Source: an uncultured Clostridia bacterium (GTDB lineage Bacteria; Bacillota; Clostridia; UBA1381). Taken from it: DNA of 32,907 nucleotides. Each line of letters begins with the position of its first letter. Position 1 is the first letter of the stretch. Below the pieces are notes generated by a model. That model saw nothing but the letters and a program-made list of their open reading frames with translations. It did not search any database and was not told the DNA's origin. The position numbers and the translations under genes were made by a program. The DNA lies in contig CAKSJF010000020.1 in assembly GCA_934462945.1 (NCBI GenBank), forward strand, positions 1 through 32,907. The letters run 5' to 3'. Positions 22,682 to 30,200 of this stretch are shown here, in pieces.

Positions 22682-22945
22682 TTATTCTTCATAATGACCC
22701 TTTGCAGAATAAACGTAAATATTCCCATCCTCTAAGACCTGATATACCAGCCGATGTTCATGACTGATTCTCCTGCTCCATGCCTTTCTCCATTTCAGCG
22801 GTTCCGGTTTTCCCGTTCCCTTTGCTGCGCCGTTTCGCTCAATATCTTTTAAAAGACTATTGATTTTCTTGACCATTGCCTTGTCGTTCATTTGCCAGTA
22901 AAGATAATCATCCCAGGCAATTTCCGAAAAAACCAAATTACTCAT
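22682..22945 (-). CDS. yoeB: YoeB/Txe-family mRNA interferase toxin
   Basis: The 87-residue RelE-fold protein matches YoeB: G-K-P-E-P-L-K, W-S-R-R-I-S-H-E-H-R-L-V-Y and C-terminal K-G-H-Y. The family catalytic residues are all present as E48, R65, H84 and Y85. YoeB binds the ribosomal A site and cuts mRNA, blocking translation unless bound by YefM. The ATG overlaps the antitoxin gene by 8 bases, the usual coupling. It appears intact. Confidence 0.95.
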   Translation of the reverse strand: MSNLVFSEIAWDDYLYWQMNDKAMVKKINSLLKDIERNGAAKGTGKPEPLKWRKAWSRRISHEHRLVYQVLEDGNIYVYSAKGHYEE

Positions 22946-23201
22946 GGGTCATACCCTCTAATTCCTCTAACGTTTTTTTCACAAGCTTTCCGGAACGAAT
23001 CTGTTCAACGCTTCGGTCGATTTTATCAATAAATTCCGCATTTTTTGCAGTTCTCACCATCTCGTTATACTTTTCAAGACTGATGATCACAACATTTTTT
23101 TCGTCCTTTCTGGTTACAATCACAGTTTCATATTCATCCGTTGCTTTATCACAATAATCTTTTAAATTATTTCGGATGGTGCTATAATTGACTGCTAACA
23201 T
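22938..23201 (-). CDS. yefM: YefM/Phd-family antitoxin
   Basis: The 87-residue antitoxin begins M-L-A-V-N-Y-S-T-I-R-N-N-L-K-D-Y-C-D-K-A, the DNA-binding Phd/YefM fold, and has V-I-V-T-R-K-D-E-K-N-V-V-I-I-S-L-E-K-Y-N. Its C-terminal acidic helix binds the toxin. ATG at 23199-23201 is chosen because AAAGGATGA lies 7 bases upstream; the frame stays open seven codons further. With yoeB it forms a two-gene type II module controlled by the promoter and repeats at 23219-23279. Confidence 0.95.
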   Translation of the reverse strand: MLAVNYSTIRNNLKDYCDKATDEYETVIVTRKDEKNVVIISLEKYNEMVRTAKNAEFIDKIDRSVEQIRSGKLVKKTLEELEGMTHE

Positions 23202-23218
23202 GCTTATCATCCTTTCTT

Positions 23219-23279
23219 GCACAATATTTTGTTCGATATTTTGTACTTATATTGTAGCATTATTCTATGCAGATGTCAA
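23219..23279 (-). promoter_or_regulatory. Promoter and operator-like repeats of the yefM-yoeB module
   Basis: On the minus strand perfect TTGACA (23274-23279), a 17-base spacer and TACAAT (23251-23256). Just downstream are two direct repeats ACAAAATAT (23236-23244 and 23224-23232, period 12), and an inverted pair, ACAATAT overlapping the -10 box (23249-23255) and ATATTGT (23221-23227). These are good candidates for YefM-YoeB binding and self-repression. Confidence 0.7.
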
Positions 23280-23303
23280 GAAAAATGTGAAATGACATCA
23301 TGC

Positions 23304-23341
23304 AAAACGCGCCGGACGGTATACCCCAAACGACGCGTTTT
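23304..23341 (-). terminator. Terminator-like hairpin after pyk
   Basis: On the minus strand an 11-bp stem with one G-U pair (AAAACGCGTCG at 23341-23331, CGGCGCGTTTT at 23314-23304) has a 16-base loop holding GGTATACC. The four T's close the stem and are followed by GCAT, so the U-tract is short. It ends the pfkA-pyk transcript before the toxin-antitoxin promoter. Confidence 0.6.
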
Positions 23342-23348
23342 TGATTAT

Positions 23349-25109
23349 TTACGAATGCTTTTCAGCGCCGTTATACACATAGCCGTGTGATGCGTCCATG
23401 GTTACAACCGTGCCGGTTTTTAAGATTTTTGTTGCGCCCTCAGCGCCGTTTATCACCGGAATATCCAGCGCCATACCGATAATGGAGGCATGGTTGGTTT
23501 CGCTGTTATCCTCACAGATAATACCGGCAGACTTCTTTAAAATCGGAATCATTTCTCTTGTCACATTCGGTACAACGGCAATTTTCCCCTCCTGGAAGTT
23601 CTTTTTCAATTCCTCAATGGTTCTTGCCACGCAGACCTCTGCGGTTGCAGTACAGTCTGTGCAGCCCTCTCCGCTGACTAAAATATGACCCACCAAATGC
23701 ACTTTCATGATATTGGTCGTTCCCGAAACTCCCATCGGCGCACCGCCTGTGATGACCACTAAGTCACCGGTTTTTAAAAGCTTTGTTTTTTTCGCACATT
23801 CCACTGCATGCTCAAACAGTGCATCGGTATTGTCTCTTAATTCGCTCATAATCGGCACAACACCCCAGGAAAGATTTAATTGCCTGCGTGCCTTTTTGCT
23901 CATGGTCGGTGCGATAATCGGGCATTTGGGGCGGAATTTTGAGATCATATGCGCCGTTCTGCCGCTATAGGTGAGCGCAATAATCGCAGATGCATTCATA
24001 TCATGCGCTGTGGTACAGGTTGCATGACTTAATGCGTTCGTAACATTTCTCGGCTCCATATAAAAATCCGTGTTATTGGCAAGACGCTTTACATAATCAA
24101 TATCGTCCTCGGTACGCTCTGCAATTGTCGCCATTGTTTTAACCGTTTCCACCGGGTACCGTCCGATTGCAGTTTCTCCCGAAAGCATGATTGCACTGGT
24201 ACCGTCGTATATAGCATTGGCAACGTCGGTGGTTTCTGCACGGGTCGGGCGCGGATTCCGGATCATAGAATCCAGCATCTGTGTCGCTGTGATCACGACC
24301 TTTCCGGCAAGATAGGTTTTCTTGATGATCATTTTCTGGAACACCGGAACATCCTCTAAAGGAATTTCTACACCCATATCGCCGCGTGCCACCATCACAC
24401 CGTTGGAAACCTTTAAAATTTCATCAATATTCTGAACACCCTCCGCATTTTCAATCTTTGCGATAATCCGGATTGTTTCGCCGCCGTTCTGGTTTAAAAG
24501 CTCCCGAACCTGTAACACATCCTCCTGCGTCCGGGCAAAGGACGCTGCGATAAAATCCACATCCTGTTCAATGCCAAATAAAATATCTTCCCGATCCTTT
24601 TGGCTCATATACGGCATATTCAAAGAAACGTTCGGCACATTCACACCCTTGGAGTTGGACACAATACCGCCGCTTTTGACCTCGCAGACAATCCGGTCGT
24701 TTTTCACGCTGACCGCCTCTAACTCGATCAATCCGTCATCTATCAAAAGCCGCGTTCCGATATGAATATCCTTTGGAAGATCGGCATAGGTGATGCTGAC
24801 CTGCTTTTCATCCCCCTCCACATCATCCGTGCGAAGTGTAAAGCGGTCGCCCTCATGCAGCTCAACTTTTCCGTTCTGAAAGCTTTTGATCCGGATTTCC
24901 GGTCCTTTCGTGTCTAAGAGAATTGCCACTGGCATATCCAGTTCTTCCCGGATTCTCTTAATCCGATCCATTCTTGCTTTTGCTTCCTCGTGTGTGCCAT
25001 GGGAAAAATTGATCCGTGCCACATCCATACCGGCAAGCATCAGTTCACGGATTACCTCGTCTGAATCGGTAGCAGGACCCATGGTGCAAATAATTTTTGT
25101 TTTTCTCAT
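23349..25109 (-). CDS. pyk: Pyruvate kinase with C-terminal PEP-utilising-type domain
   Basis: The 586-residue enzyme makes pyruvate and ATP from phosphoenolpyruvate and ADP. The catalytic barrel shows KIICTMGPA, ARINFSHG, LLDTKGPEIR, the IAKIENAEGVQNIDEI loop with the active-site lysine, MVARGDMGVEIP, ATQMLDSMI and MLSGETAIGRYP. After the usual C-domain an extra domain of about 110 residues (from near 475) resembles the swivelling PEP-utiliser domain and has T-N-H-A-S, the variant of T-S-H-A. This long form is common in Bacillus and Clostridia; the extra domain is not needed for catalysis. It follows pfkA, with a hairpin between them. Confidence 0.97.
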   Translation of the reverse strand: MRKTKIICTMGPATDSDEVIRELMLAGMDVARINFSHGTHEEAKARMDRIKRIREELDMPVAILLDTKGPEIRIKSFQNGKVELHEGDRFTLRTDDVEGDEKQVSITYADLPKDIHIGTRLLIDDGLIELEAVSVKNDRIVCEVKSGGIVSNSKGVNVPNVSLNMPYMSQKDREDILFGIEQDVDFIAASFARTQEDVLQVRELLNQNGGETIRIIAKIENAEGVQNIDEILKVSNGVMVARGDMGVEIPLEDVPVFQKMIIKKTYLAGKVVITATQMLDSMIRNPRPTRAETTDVANAIYDGTSAIMLSGETAIGRYPVETVKTMATIAERTEDDIDYVKRLANNTDFYMEPRNVTNALSHATCTTAHDMNASAIIALTYSGRTAHMISKFRPKCPIIAPTMSKKARRQLNLSWGVVPIMSELRDNTDALFEHAVECAKKTKLLKTGDLVVITGGAPMGVSGTTNIMKVHLVGHILVSGEGCTDCTATAEVCVARTIEELKKNFQEGKIAVVPNVTREMIPILKKSAGIICEDNSETNHASIIGMALDIPVINGAEGATKILKTGTVVTMDASHGYVYNGAEKHS

Positions 25110-25126
25110 ATACGACTCCTTTTCTG

Positions 25127-25167
25127 AAAAAGGGACGCCATCAGATACCCCGATAGACGTCCCCTTT
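25127..25167 (-). terminator. Intercistronic hairpin between pfkA and pyk
   Basis: On the minus strand AAAGGGGACG (25167-25158) pairs with CGTCCCTTT (25137-25129), with one bulged G and a 20-base loop, followed by TT to give a run of five T's. It looks like a leaky terminator or an mRNA-stabilising hairpin within the operon. It ends about 18 bases before the pyk start, next to the AAAAGGAG ribosome-binding site. Confidence 0.6.
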
Positions 25168-25177
25168 GATCATCCAT

Positions 25178-26149
25178 TTATATTGACAGCTTCTTTGCTA
25201 ATTGAATCAGCTCGTCCGGAACAGTTTTCTTCATCTGCAAGCCTTCCTCAATATCTACATCCACAATTTTAGAACCCTGCATGCAGACAATCCGGTTTGA
25301 CTTTCCTTCCAGAAGAAGCTCCACTGATCTTCCGCCCATCTGGCTTGCGATCACACGGTCGCGGACAGTCGGGCTGCCGCCTCTCTGCACGTGACCCAGG
25401 ATGGTGGCTCTGGATTCAATTCCGGTTTTCTCCTCAATCTTCTTCGCCATTTCCATCACGCCGCCAACTCCCTCAGCAACGATCACGATATTGTGCTTTC
25501 TGCCTCTTGCTTTGCCCTCTAAAATCGGACGAAGCACATCCCGGTCAAAATCAAACGGAATTTCCGGAATCAAAACAACCTCTGCACCGCAGGCAATTGC
25601 CGCATTGATGGCAATATATCCGGCGCCTCTGCCCATCACCTCAACCACAGAGCACCGCTCATGGCTGGAGGAGGTATCGCGAAGCTTATCTACAGCGTCC
25701 TTTACCGTGTTTAAACAGGTGTCAAAGCCGACAGTATATTCACTGCAATCAATATCGTTATCAATCGTACCCGGCATTGCAATGGTCGGCAGACCCATCC
25801 GGGAAAGATCTCTTGCGCCGCGGAACGAACCGTCTCCGCCAATCACAATCAAGCCGTCGATTCCGTTTGCCTTTGCCATATCCACTGCTCTCTGTACACC
25901 GGCAGGCTCTTTAAATTCCGGACAGCGCGCTGTTTGCAGAATTGTTCCGCCGCGTTGCAGAGTCTCGCCAACGTCTCTTGCAGTCATCCGGTGAAAATAT
26001 CCGTTGATCAGTCCGTTATAGCCGTGCTGAACACCCGTCACCTCAAGATTGTGATAACAGCCGACACGAACCACTGCACGGATTGCCGCGTTCATGCCCG
26101 GCGCGTCTCCGCCGCTTGTTAAAACACCAATTTTTCTAATCTCTCCCAT
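25178..26149 (-). CDS. pfkA: ATP-dependent 6-phosphofructokinase
   Basis: The 323-residue enzyme phosphorylates fructose-6-phosphate, the committed step of glycolysis. Motifs are TSGGDAPGMNAAIRA at the start, IGGDGSFRGA (about 103-112), MPGTIDNDI with catalytic Asp130, and MGRGAGYIA. The glycine in GGDGS and the glycine in PGTIDND mark the ATP-dependent type rather than the pyrophosphate-dependent type, which carries Asp and Lys there. Length is typical (about 320). It lies between a small unknown protein (26-base gap) and pyk; dnaE-pfkA-pyk is a common Firmicutes order. Confidence 0.98.
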   Translation of the reverse strand: MGEIRKIGVLTSGGDAPGMNAAIRAVVRVGCYHNLEVTGVQHGYNGLINGYFHRMTARDVGETLQRGGTILQTARCPEFKEPAGVQRAVDMAKANGIDGLIVIGGDGSFRGARDLSRMGLPTIAMPGTIDNDIDCSEYTVGFDTCLNTVKDAVDKLRDTSSSHERCSVVEVMGRGAGYIAINAAIACGAEVVLIPEIPFDFDRDVLRPILEGKARGRKHNIVIVAEGVGGVMEMAKKIEEKTGIESRATILGHVQRGGSPTVRDRVIASQMGGRSVELLLEGKSNRIVCMQGSKIVDVDIEEGLQMKKTVPDELIQLAKKLSI

Positions 26150-26175
26150 ATTGATCTTCCTTTCTATCGGGTAAT

Positions 26176-26370
26176 TTACAATTCATATTCCAGAATCAGG
26201 TCATGCGCCTGCGGAATTTCCGCCGCCGGAACTAAAATTTCATAGCAGCAACGCGCTTTATCGCTCTTTTCAAGTGCGCGGATCTTGGTTAAAATGCGTC
26301 CGTTTCTCAAAAGAGTCCGGAGCTTTTCCACCGCCTCCAGGCTTTGCGCCATGTATACGACAGTCCACAT
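26176..26370 (-). CDS. Small conserved protein upstream of pfkA (DUF2007-like), function unknown
   Basis: From the ATG at 26368-26370 the protein has 64 residues, starting MWTVVYMAQSLEAVEKLRTLL and ending Y-E-I-L-V-P-x-A-E-I-P-Q-A-H-D-L-I-L. A strand-helix-strand-strand-helix order is likely. The pattern, with an early V-[YA]-x-A-x-S and a helix that would shorten a signalling fold, resembles the DUF2007 family of small ferredoxin-like proteins, but the similarity is by eye. A GAGGAG site stands 10 bases upstream; a longer frame to 26469 lacks this and runs across the promoter, so it was refused. Being first in the pfkA-pyk transcript, it may have a link to glycolytic control. Confidence 0.7.
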   Translation of the reverse strand: MWTVVYMAQSLEAVEKLRTLLRNGRILTKIRALEKSDKARCCYEILVPAAEIPQAHDLILEYEL

Positions 26371-26457
26371 AAATTTATTTCTCCTCTTAATATACGACAA
26401 ACCGCAGTTTGTGTCATTGAGTACAGGAAGTTGAAACCCCTTATTACTCCAATTTAG

Positions 26458-26486
26458 ATTATACTGCAAATTCCTGCAAATTGCAA
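26458..26486 (-). promoter_or_regulatory. Sigma-A promoter for the small protein-pfkA-pyk operon
   Basis: On the minus strand TTGCAA (26481-26486), a 17-base spacer and perfect TATAAT (26458-26463). The spacer holds two repeats of ATTTGCAG. The leader of about 80 bases includes a 6-bp hairpin ACAAAC/GTTTGT with a 4-base loop at 26397-26412. No convincing terminator separates the dnaE stop (26523) from this promoter. Confidence 0.75.
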
Positions 26487-26522
26487 GAGAAATTTACAAA
26501 TTTTATGAAAAAATTATGATTT

Positions 26523-29500
26523 TCATTCCCGCATCCGCACGTTTTCCCTGCCAAATTCAGCATAAAACCGCTCCAAAACTGCCGGATCCTCCGAAATCCA
26601 GTTTTCCCTCGGTGCTTTTAGCTGTCGTTTGGTATCTTCAAAATAAAGGCAGACCGGAATATTGCCCTTTGTTTTTCCGGCAAGTTCTAAAACCCTCCGG
26701 ATTTTCTCCCGATCCTCCGGAAGCCGGATAAACAGCTTTTTGGAGCTTTCCGGCTCAATCAGATCCAGAAGCATCACCTTTTCGCACAAAAGCTTTGGTT
26801 CTTCATCCTCCCGGATATTGACTTTCCCCTCTGCAACAATGGCATTTTCCTCGGTCAGCTCGTTGGAATACTGGGTGAGCGTTTTTGGGAAAACAATCAT
26901 CTCAATACTTCCAAAGCGATCCTCTAACCGAACAAACGCCATCTGCGCATTGCTCCGGGTTGTTTTGTTTTTCCGGCTGCTGACCACACCGCAAAGTTTG
27001 ACATACTGTCCGTCCGTAATGCCGCCCTCCACCGTCCGGAACATGCCATCCTCCTCCCGGACAACGCTACGAAGAATCGTTCCGATATTGATTGCGGATA
27101 TTTTTTTTGCTTTCTCCTCATATTCTTCCATCGGATGCCCGGAAAGATACATACCAATTGTTTGTTTTTCCGTTTTGAATAATGTTTTTTTATCAAATTC
27201 CGGAATGTTGGGGAAGCTTTCCCGAACCTCCGTTTCTCCAAAGAGCGAAACCTGCCCCGGAATAATTGCTTTCTGTTGCTGGGATTCTCCCTCAATCATT
27301 CCCTCAAACACATGAATCAGCTGCGACCGCCGTACACCGAGAGAATCAAACGCACCTGCATAAATCAGAGATTCCACCGCACGCTTATTCATATCCTTGC
27401 CGGTCATCCGGGAGATAAAATCGGTAAAATTCCGAAACGCTCCGTTTTCTTTTCTCTCACGCACCACGCTCTGAATAAACCCTGCGCCGACATTTTTAAT
27501 GCTTGCCATTCCAAACCGGATCGCGTTATGCTCCACGGTGAACAAGTCCTCACTGCTGTTAATATCCGGCGGCAGACGGTCAATCCCCATCTCCTTACAG
27601 TTTTCGATATATTGGTTCATTTTATCCATATCACCGGCATTTGAAATTAAGGATGCCATATATTCCACCGGATAAAAGGTTTTTAAATATGCTGTCTGAT
27701 AGGTGATATAGGCATATGCAGCAGCATGGGATTTGTTAAAGGCATAGTTTGCAAAATCGTACATTTCATCAAAAATTGCAATCGCCGTTTTTTCCTCAAT
27801 ACCGCGGTTGATGCAGCCCTCTATCACCTGGTTTCCGTTTTCATCCTTTTTACCGTAGATAAAATTCTGCCGCTCTACCTCCATCAGTTCTTTCTTCTTT
27901 TTGCTGATCACACGGCGCAACAGATCGGCATTTCCAAGCGAATACCCTGCCATCACACGTACAATTTCCATAACCTGTTCCTGATATACCATACAACCAT
28001 AGGTAACATCCAGAATATTCTTTAAAAGCGGATGCTTATAGCGGATATTTTCCGGGTGCATTTTATTATTGATATAGGCAGGAATCGAATCCATCGGTCC
28101 GGGACGGTACAGCGCAATCCCGGCGACAATATCTTCTAAACAGCTTGGCTTTAGCTCCTGCATAAACGCTTTCATACCGGCGCTTTCAATCTGGAACACG
28201 CCGTCGGTATTGCCGGAGGAGATCATCTCGTAAACCTCCGGAACACCGTAATCAAGCCGGCTCATGTCAATCACTTCACCGCGCGTTTTTTCAATAATTT
28301 TCAAAGCGTCGCGGATAATGGTCAGGTTCTTAAGACCCAGAAAATCCATTTTTAAAAGACCCAAACCCTCTACTGTGTCTTTGACAAACTGCGTGGTCAC
28401 CACGTCGTCGTTGGTTTGCAGCGGAATATACTCCACAGTCGGTTCTTCTGTAATCACCACACCGGCTGCATGGGTGGATTTATGCCGCGGCAGTCCCTCC
28501 AACGCCTTTGCCAAGTCAATCAGCCGATGGATTTTCGGATCGTTTTCATAGAGATCGGAAAGCTCCCGGCTGATGGTGAGCGCTTTATCCAGCGTCATTC
28601 CCAAATCCATCGGCACAAGCTTTGCCACCTTATCCACCTCAGCATAGGGAATATTCAAGGTTCTTCCAACATCCCGGATGACAAGCTTTGCCTTTAGCGT
28701 ACCAAAGGTGATGATCTGGGAAACATGATCTGCGCCATATTTCTCCACTACATAATTGATCACCTTTTGCCGTCCCTCCGGCTCAAAGTCCACGTCAATA
28801 TCCGGCATGCTCACACGCTCCGGATTTAAGAAACGCTCAAAAATCAGATTGTATGCAATCGGGTCAATGTCGGTTATTTCCAGGCAATATGCCACAATAC
28901 TGCCTGCTGCTGACCCTCGCCCCGGTCCGACGCAGACGTCATGATTTTTTGCATAATGGATAAAATCCCAGACAATCAGGAAATAGTCTACAAAGCCCAT
29001 GCTTTTGATCACAGAAAGCTCATAGTCCAACCGTTCGGAAAGCTCCGGAGTAACGGTTTCATAGCGTTTGTCAAGACCCTTGCGGCAAAGCATCTCCAGA
29101 TATTCCTCCGCCGTATACCCCTCCGGTACATCATAAGACGGGAGGTGACGTGTGTTAAAATCAAAATCCACCTGACATCGCTTTGCGATTTTTTCGGTAT
29201 TCTCCAAAGCCTCCGGAATATAGGAGAACAGTTCCTGCATTTCCTGCTCGGACTTTACATAAAACTCCTGCGTTTCAAACTTCATCCGCTCCGGATCGTC
29301 CACGGTTTTTTCCATTTGAATACACATCAGAATATCCTGCGCCTCGGCATCCTCTTTTTTGGTATAGTGAATGTCGTTGGTGGCAACAATTCCGATCCCC
29401 AACTCCCGGGCAATCCGGATCAACTGCGGATTTGTCTGCTTTTGCTCCGGCAATCCGTGATCCTGAATTTCAATATAGTAATAATCCTTTCCGAGTAAAT

Positions 29501-29987
29501 CCAGATATTTTTTTGCACGTTCCTTTGCACCCTCGTAATTATCCTGCAATAACAGTTTCGGAATTTCTCCGGCAAGACATGCAGAAAGCACAATTAACCC
29601 CTCGTGATGCTCAGAAAGCAGTTCAAAATCAATTCTCGGCTTGTAGTAAAAGCCGTCCACAAAGCCGGCGGACACAATTTTGATCAGATTGTGATAGCCG
29701 GTGTCATTTTCTGCAAGAAGAATTACGTGGCTATATTTTGCGTCTAATTCGTATACCTTGTCAAAGCGGCTCCGGGGCGCCATATAGACCTCGCACCCAA
29801 TCACAGGGTGAATCCCCTGCGCCTTTGCCTCCTTGTAAAAATCCACCACGCCATACATCGCTCCATGGTCAGTAATCGCAACCGAATCCATCCCTAATTC
29901 CTTTACGCGCGCAATTAAATCCTTAATCCGCGCCGCGCCGTCTAATAGGCTGTATTCCGTATGCGTATGTAAATGCGCAAATGCCAT
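26523..29987 (-). CDS. dnaE: DNA polymerase III alpha subunit DnaE
   Basis: The 1154-residue replicative polymerase has an N-terminal PHP domain (FAHLHTHTEYSLLDGAARI, ITDHGAMYGVVDFY). The polymerase core includes GPGRGSAAGS and the catalytic aspartates PDIDVDF (about 395-401). A helix-hairpin-helix region follows (near 830-880), and a C-terminal OB-fold (about 990-1070, VKLCGVVSS onward). The PHP metal-binding histidines appear kept, so it may have its own proofreading or pyrophosphatase activity. ATG at 29985-29987 is preferred to TTG at 30023 because AAAGGAAGAAAC precedes it and because the TTG lies in repeat DNA. Firmicutes usually also have PolC, not seen here. Confidence 0.97.
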   Translation of the reverse strand: MAFAHLHTHTEYSLLDGAARIKDLIARVKELGMDSVAITDHGAMYGVVDFYKEAKAQGIHPVIGCEVYMAPRSRFDKVYELDAKYSHVILLAENDTGYHNLIKIVSAGFVDGFYYKPRIDFELLSEHHEGLIVLSACLAGEIPKLLLQDNYEGAKERAKKYLDLLGKDYYYIEIQDHGLPEQKQTNPQLIRIARELGIGIVATNDIHYTKKEDAEAQDILMCIQMEKTVDDPERMKFETQEFYVKSEQEMQELFSYIPEALENTEKIAKRCQVDFDFNTRHLPSYDVPEGYTAEEYLEMLCRKGLDKRYETVTPELSERLDYELSVIKSMGFVDYFLIVWDFIHYAKNHDVCVGPGRGSAAGSIVAYCLEITDIDPIAYNLIFERFLNPERVSMPDIDVDFEPEGRQKVINYVVEKYGADHVSQIITFGTLKAKLVIRDVGRTLNIPYAEVDKVAKLVPMDLGMTLDKALTISRELSDLYENDPKIHRLIDLAKALEGLPRHKSTHAAGVVITEEPTVEYIPLQTNDDVVTTQFVKDTVEGLGLLKMDFLGLKNLTIIRDALKIIEKTRGEVIDMSRLDYGVPEVYEMISSGNTDGVFQIESAGMKAFMQELKPSCLEDIVAGIALYRPGPMDSIPAYINNKMHPENIRYKHPLLKNILDVTYGCMVYQEQVMEIVRVMAGYSLGNADLLRRVISKKKKELMEVERQNFIYGKKDENGNQVIEGCINRGIEEKTAIAIFDEMYDFANYAFNKSHAAAYAYITYQTAYLKTFYPVEYMASLISNAGDMDKMNQYIENCKEMGIDRLPPDINSSEDLFTVEHNAIRFGMASIKNVGAGFIQSVVRERKENGAFRNFTDFISRMTGKDMNKRAVESLIYAGAFDSLGVRRSQLIHVFEGMIEGESQQQKAIIPGQVSLFGETEVRESFPNIPEFDKKTLFKTEKQTIGMYLSGHPMEEYEEKAKKISAINIGTILRSVVREEDGMFRTVEGGITDGQYVKLCGVVSSRKNKTTRSNAQMAFVRLEDRFGSIEMIVFPKTLTQYSNELTEENAIVAEGKVNIREDEEPKLLCEKVMLLDLIEPESSKKLFIRLPEDREKIRRVLELAGKTKGNIPVCLYFEDTKRQLKAPRENWISEDPAVLERFYAEFGRENVRMRE

Positions 29988-30019
29988 GCTTGTTTCTTCC
30001 TTTCTGCTTGTTTTAAGGG

Positions 30020-30070
30020 ACAATCCCTCAGTCGGCTATGCCGACAGCTCCCTTTGCTCAAGGGAGCCTT
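30020..30070. repeat. Structured inverted repeat, left arm
   Basis: This 51-base unit matches the unit at 30150-30200 in inverted orientation at 47 of 51 positions. It contains two hairpins: GTCGGC-TAT-GCCGAC (30031-30045) and GCTCCCTT-TGCTC-AAGGGAGC (30047-30067). The four differences from the other arm all fall in the smaller hairpin; two are in the loop and two form a compensating G-C for A-T pair change. I recall similar palindromes scattered in genomes of gut Clostridia. Confidence 0.9.
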
Positions 30071-30149
30071 ATAGCTTGCGCAAACCGCAAGTATTTCAGA
30101 TAAATCTATATGAATGTCAGCCAATAACATAAAAAAGTTGCACTTACTA
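30071..30149. other. Spacer between the two repeat arms
   Basis: This 79-base AT-rich spacer holds a 6-bp hairpin CTTGCG-CAAAC-CGCAAG (30075-30091) and no credible gene. No strong promoter for dnaE was seen here on the minus strand. dnaE is therefore probably read through from the whiA side, or from a weak promoter I cannot define. Confidence 0.6.
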
Positions 30150-30200
30150 AAGGCTCCCTTGAGCAAAGGGAGCTGTCAGCGAAGCTGACTGAGGGATTGT
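30150..30200. repeat. Structured inverted repeat, right arm, overlapping the 3' end of the DUF559 gene
   Basis: The second 51-base unit has hairpins GCTCCCTT-GAGCA-AAGGGAGC (30153-30173) and GTCAGC-GAA-GCTGAC (30175-30189). The first hairpin is identical in both arms; the second keeps its pairing despite base changes. The minus-strand DUF559 gene runs into this unit and takes its stop codon (30176-30178) from the second hairpin. If the whole region is transcribed, the two arms could also pair with each other into a long stem. Confidence 0.9.

Noticed and set aside
25401..25994. Antisense open frame (197 codons) inside pfkA
   Set aside because: pfkA is intact and strongly conserved on the opposite strand; the frame has no ribosome-binding site or family resemblance.
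26371..26457. Riboswitch in the leader of the pfkA operon
   Set aside because: There is only a single 6-bp hairpin and no conserved aptamer pattern or terminator/antiterminator pair.
26662..27315. Long antisense open frame (217 codons) inside dnaE
   Set aside because: It is a shadow of a clear, full-length coding region on the other strand. Its composition, rich in serine and isoleucine, is that of a reverse-frame translation.
29988..30023. TTG start of dnaE at 30023
   Set aside because: It lies in the repeat arm and lacks a ribosome-binding site; the internal ATG matches the family N-terminus and has AAAGGAAG.
29942..30166. Open frame of 74 codons on the minus strand across the repeat region
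   Set aside because: It is made of repeat arm and spacer sequence, overlaps the dnaE start in another frame, has no ribosome-binding site and has no recognisable pattern.
30020..30200. Possible tRNA or other known structured RNA gene in the repeat pair
   Set aside because: The hairpins do not form a cloverleaf and there are no T-loop or anticodon-stem signatures. The inverted duplication explains the structure better.
30020..30200. CRISPR array
   Set aside because: There are only two copies and they are in opposite orientation; no cas genes are present.
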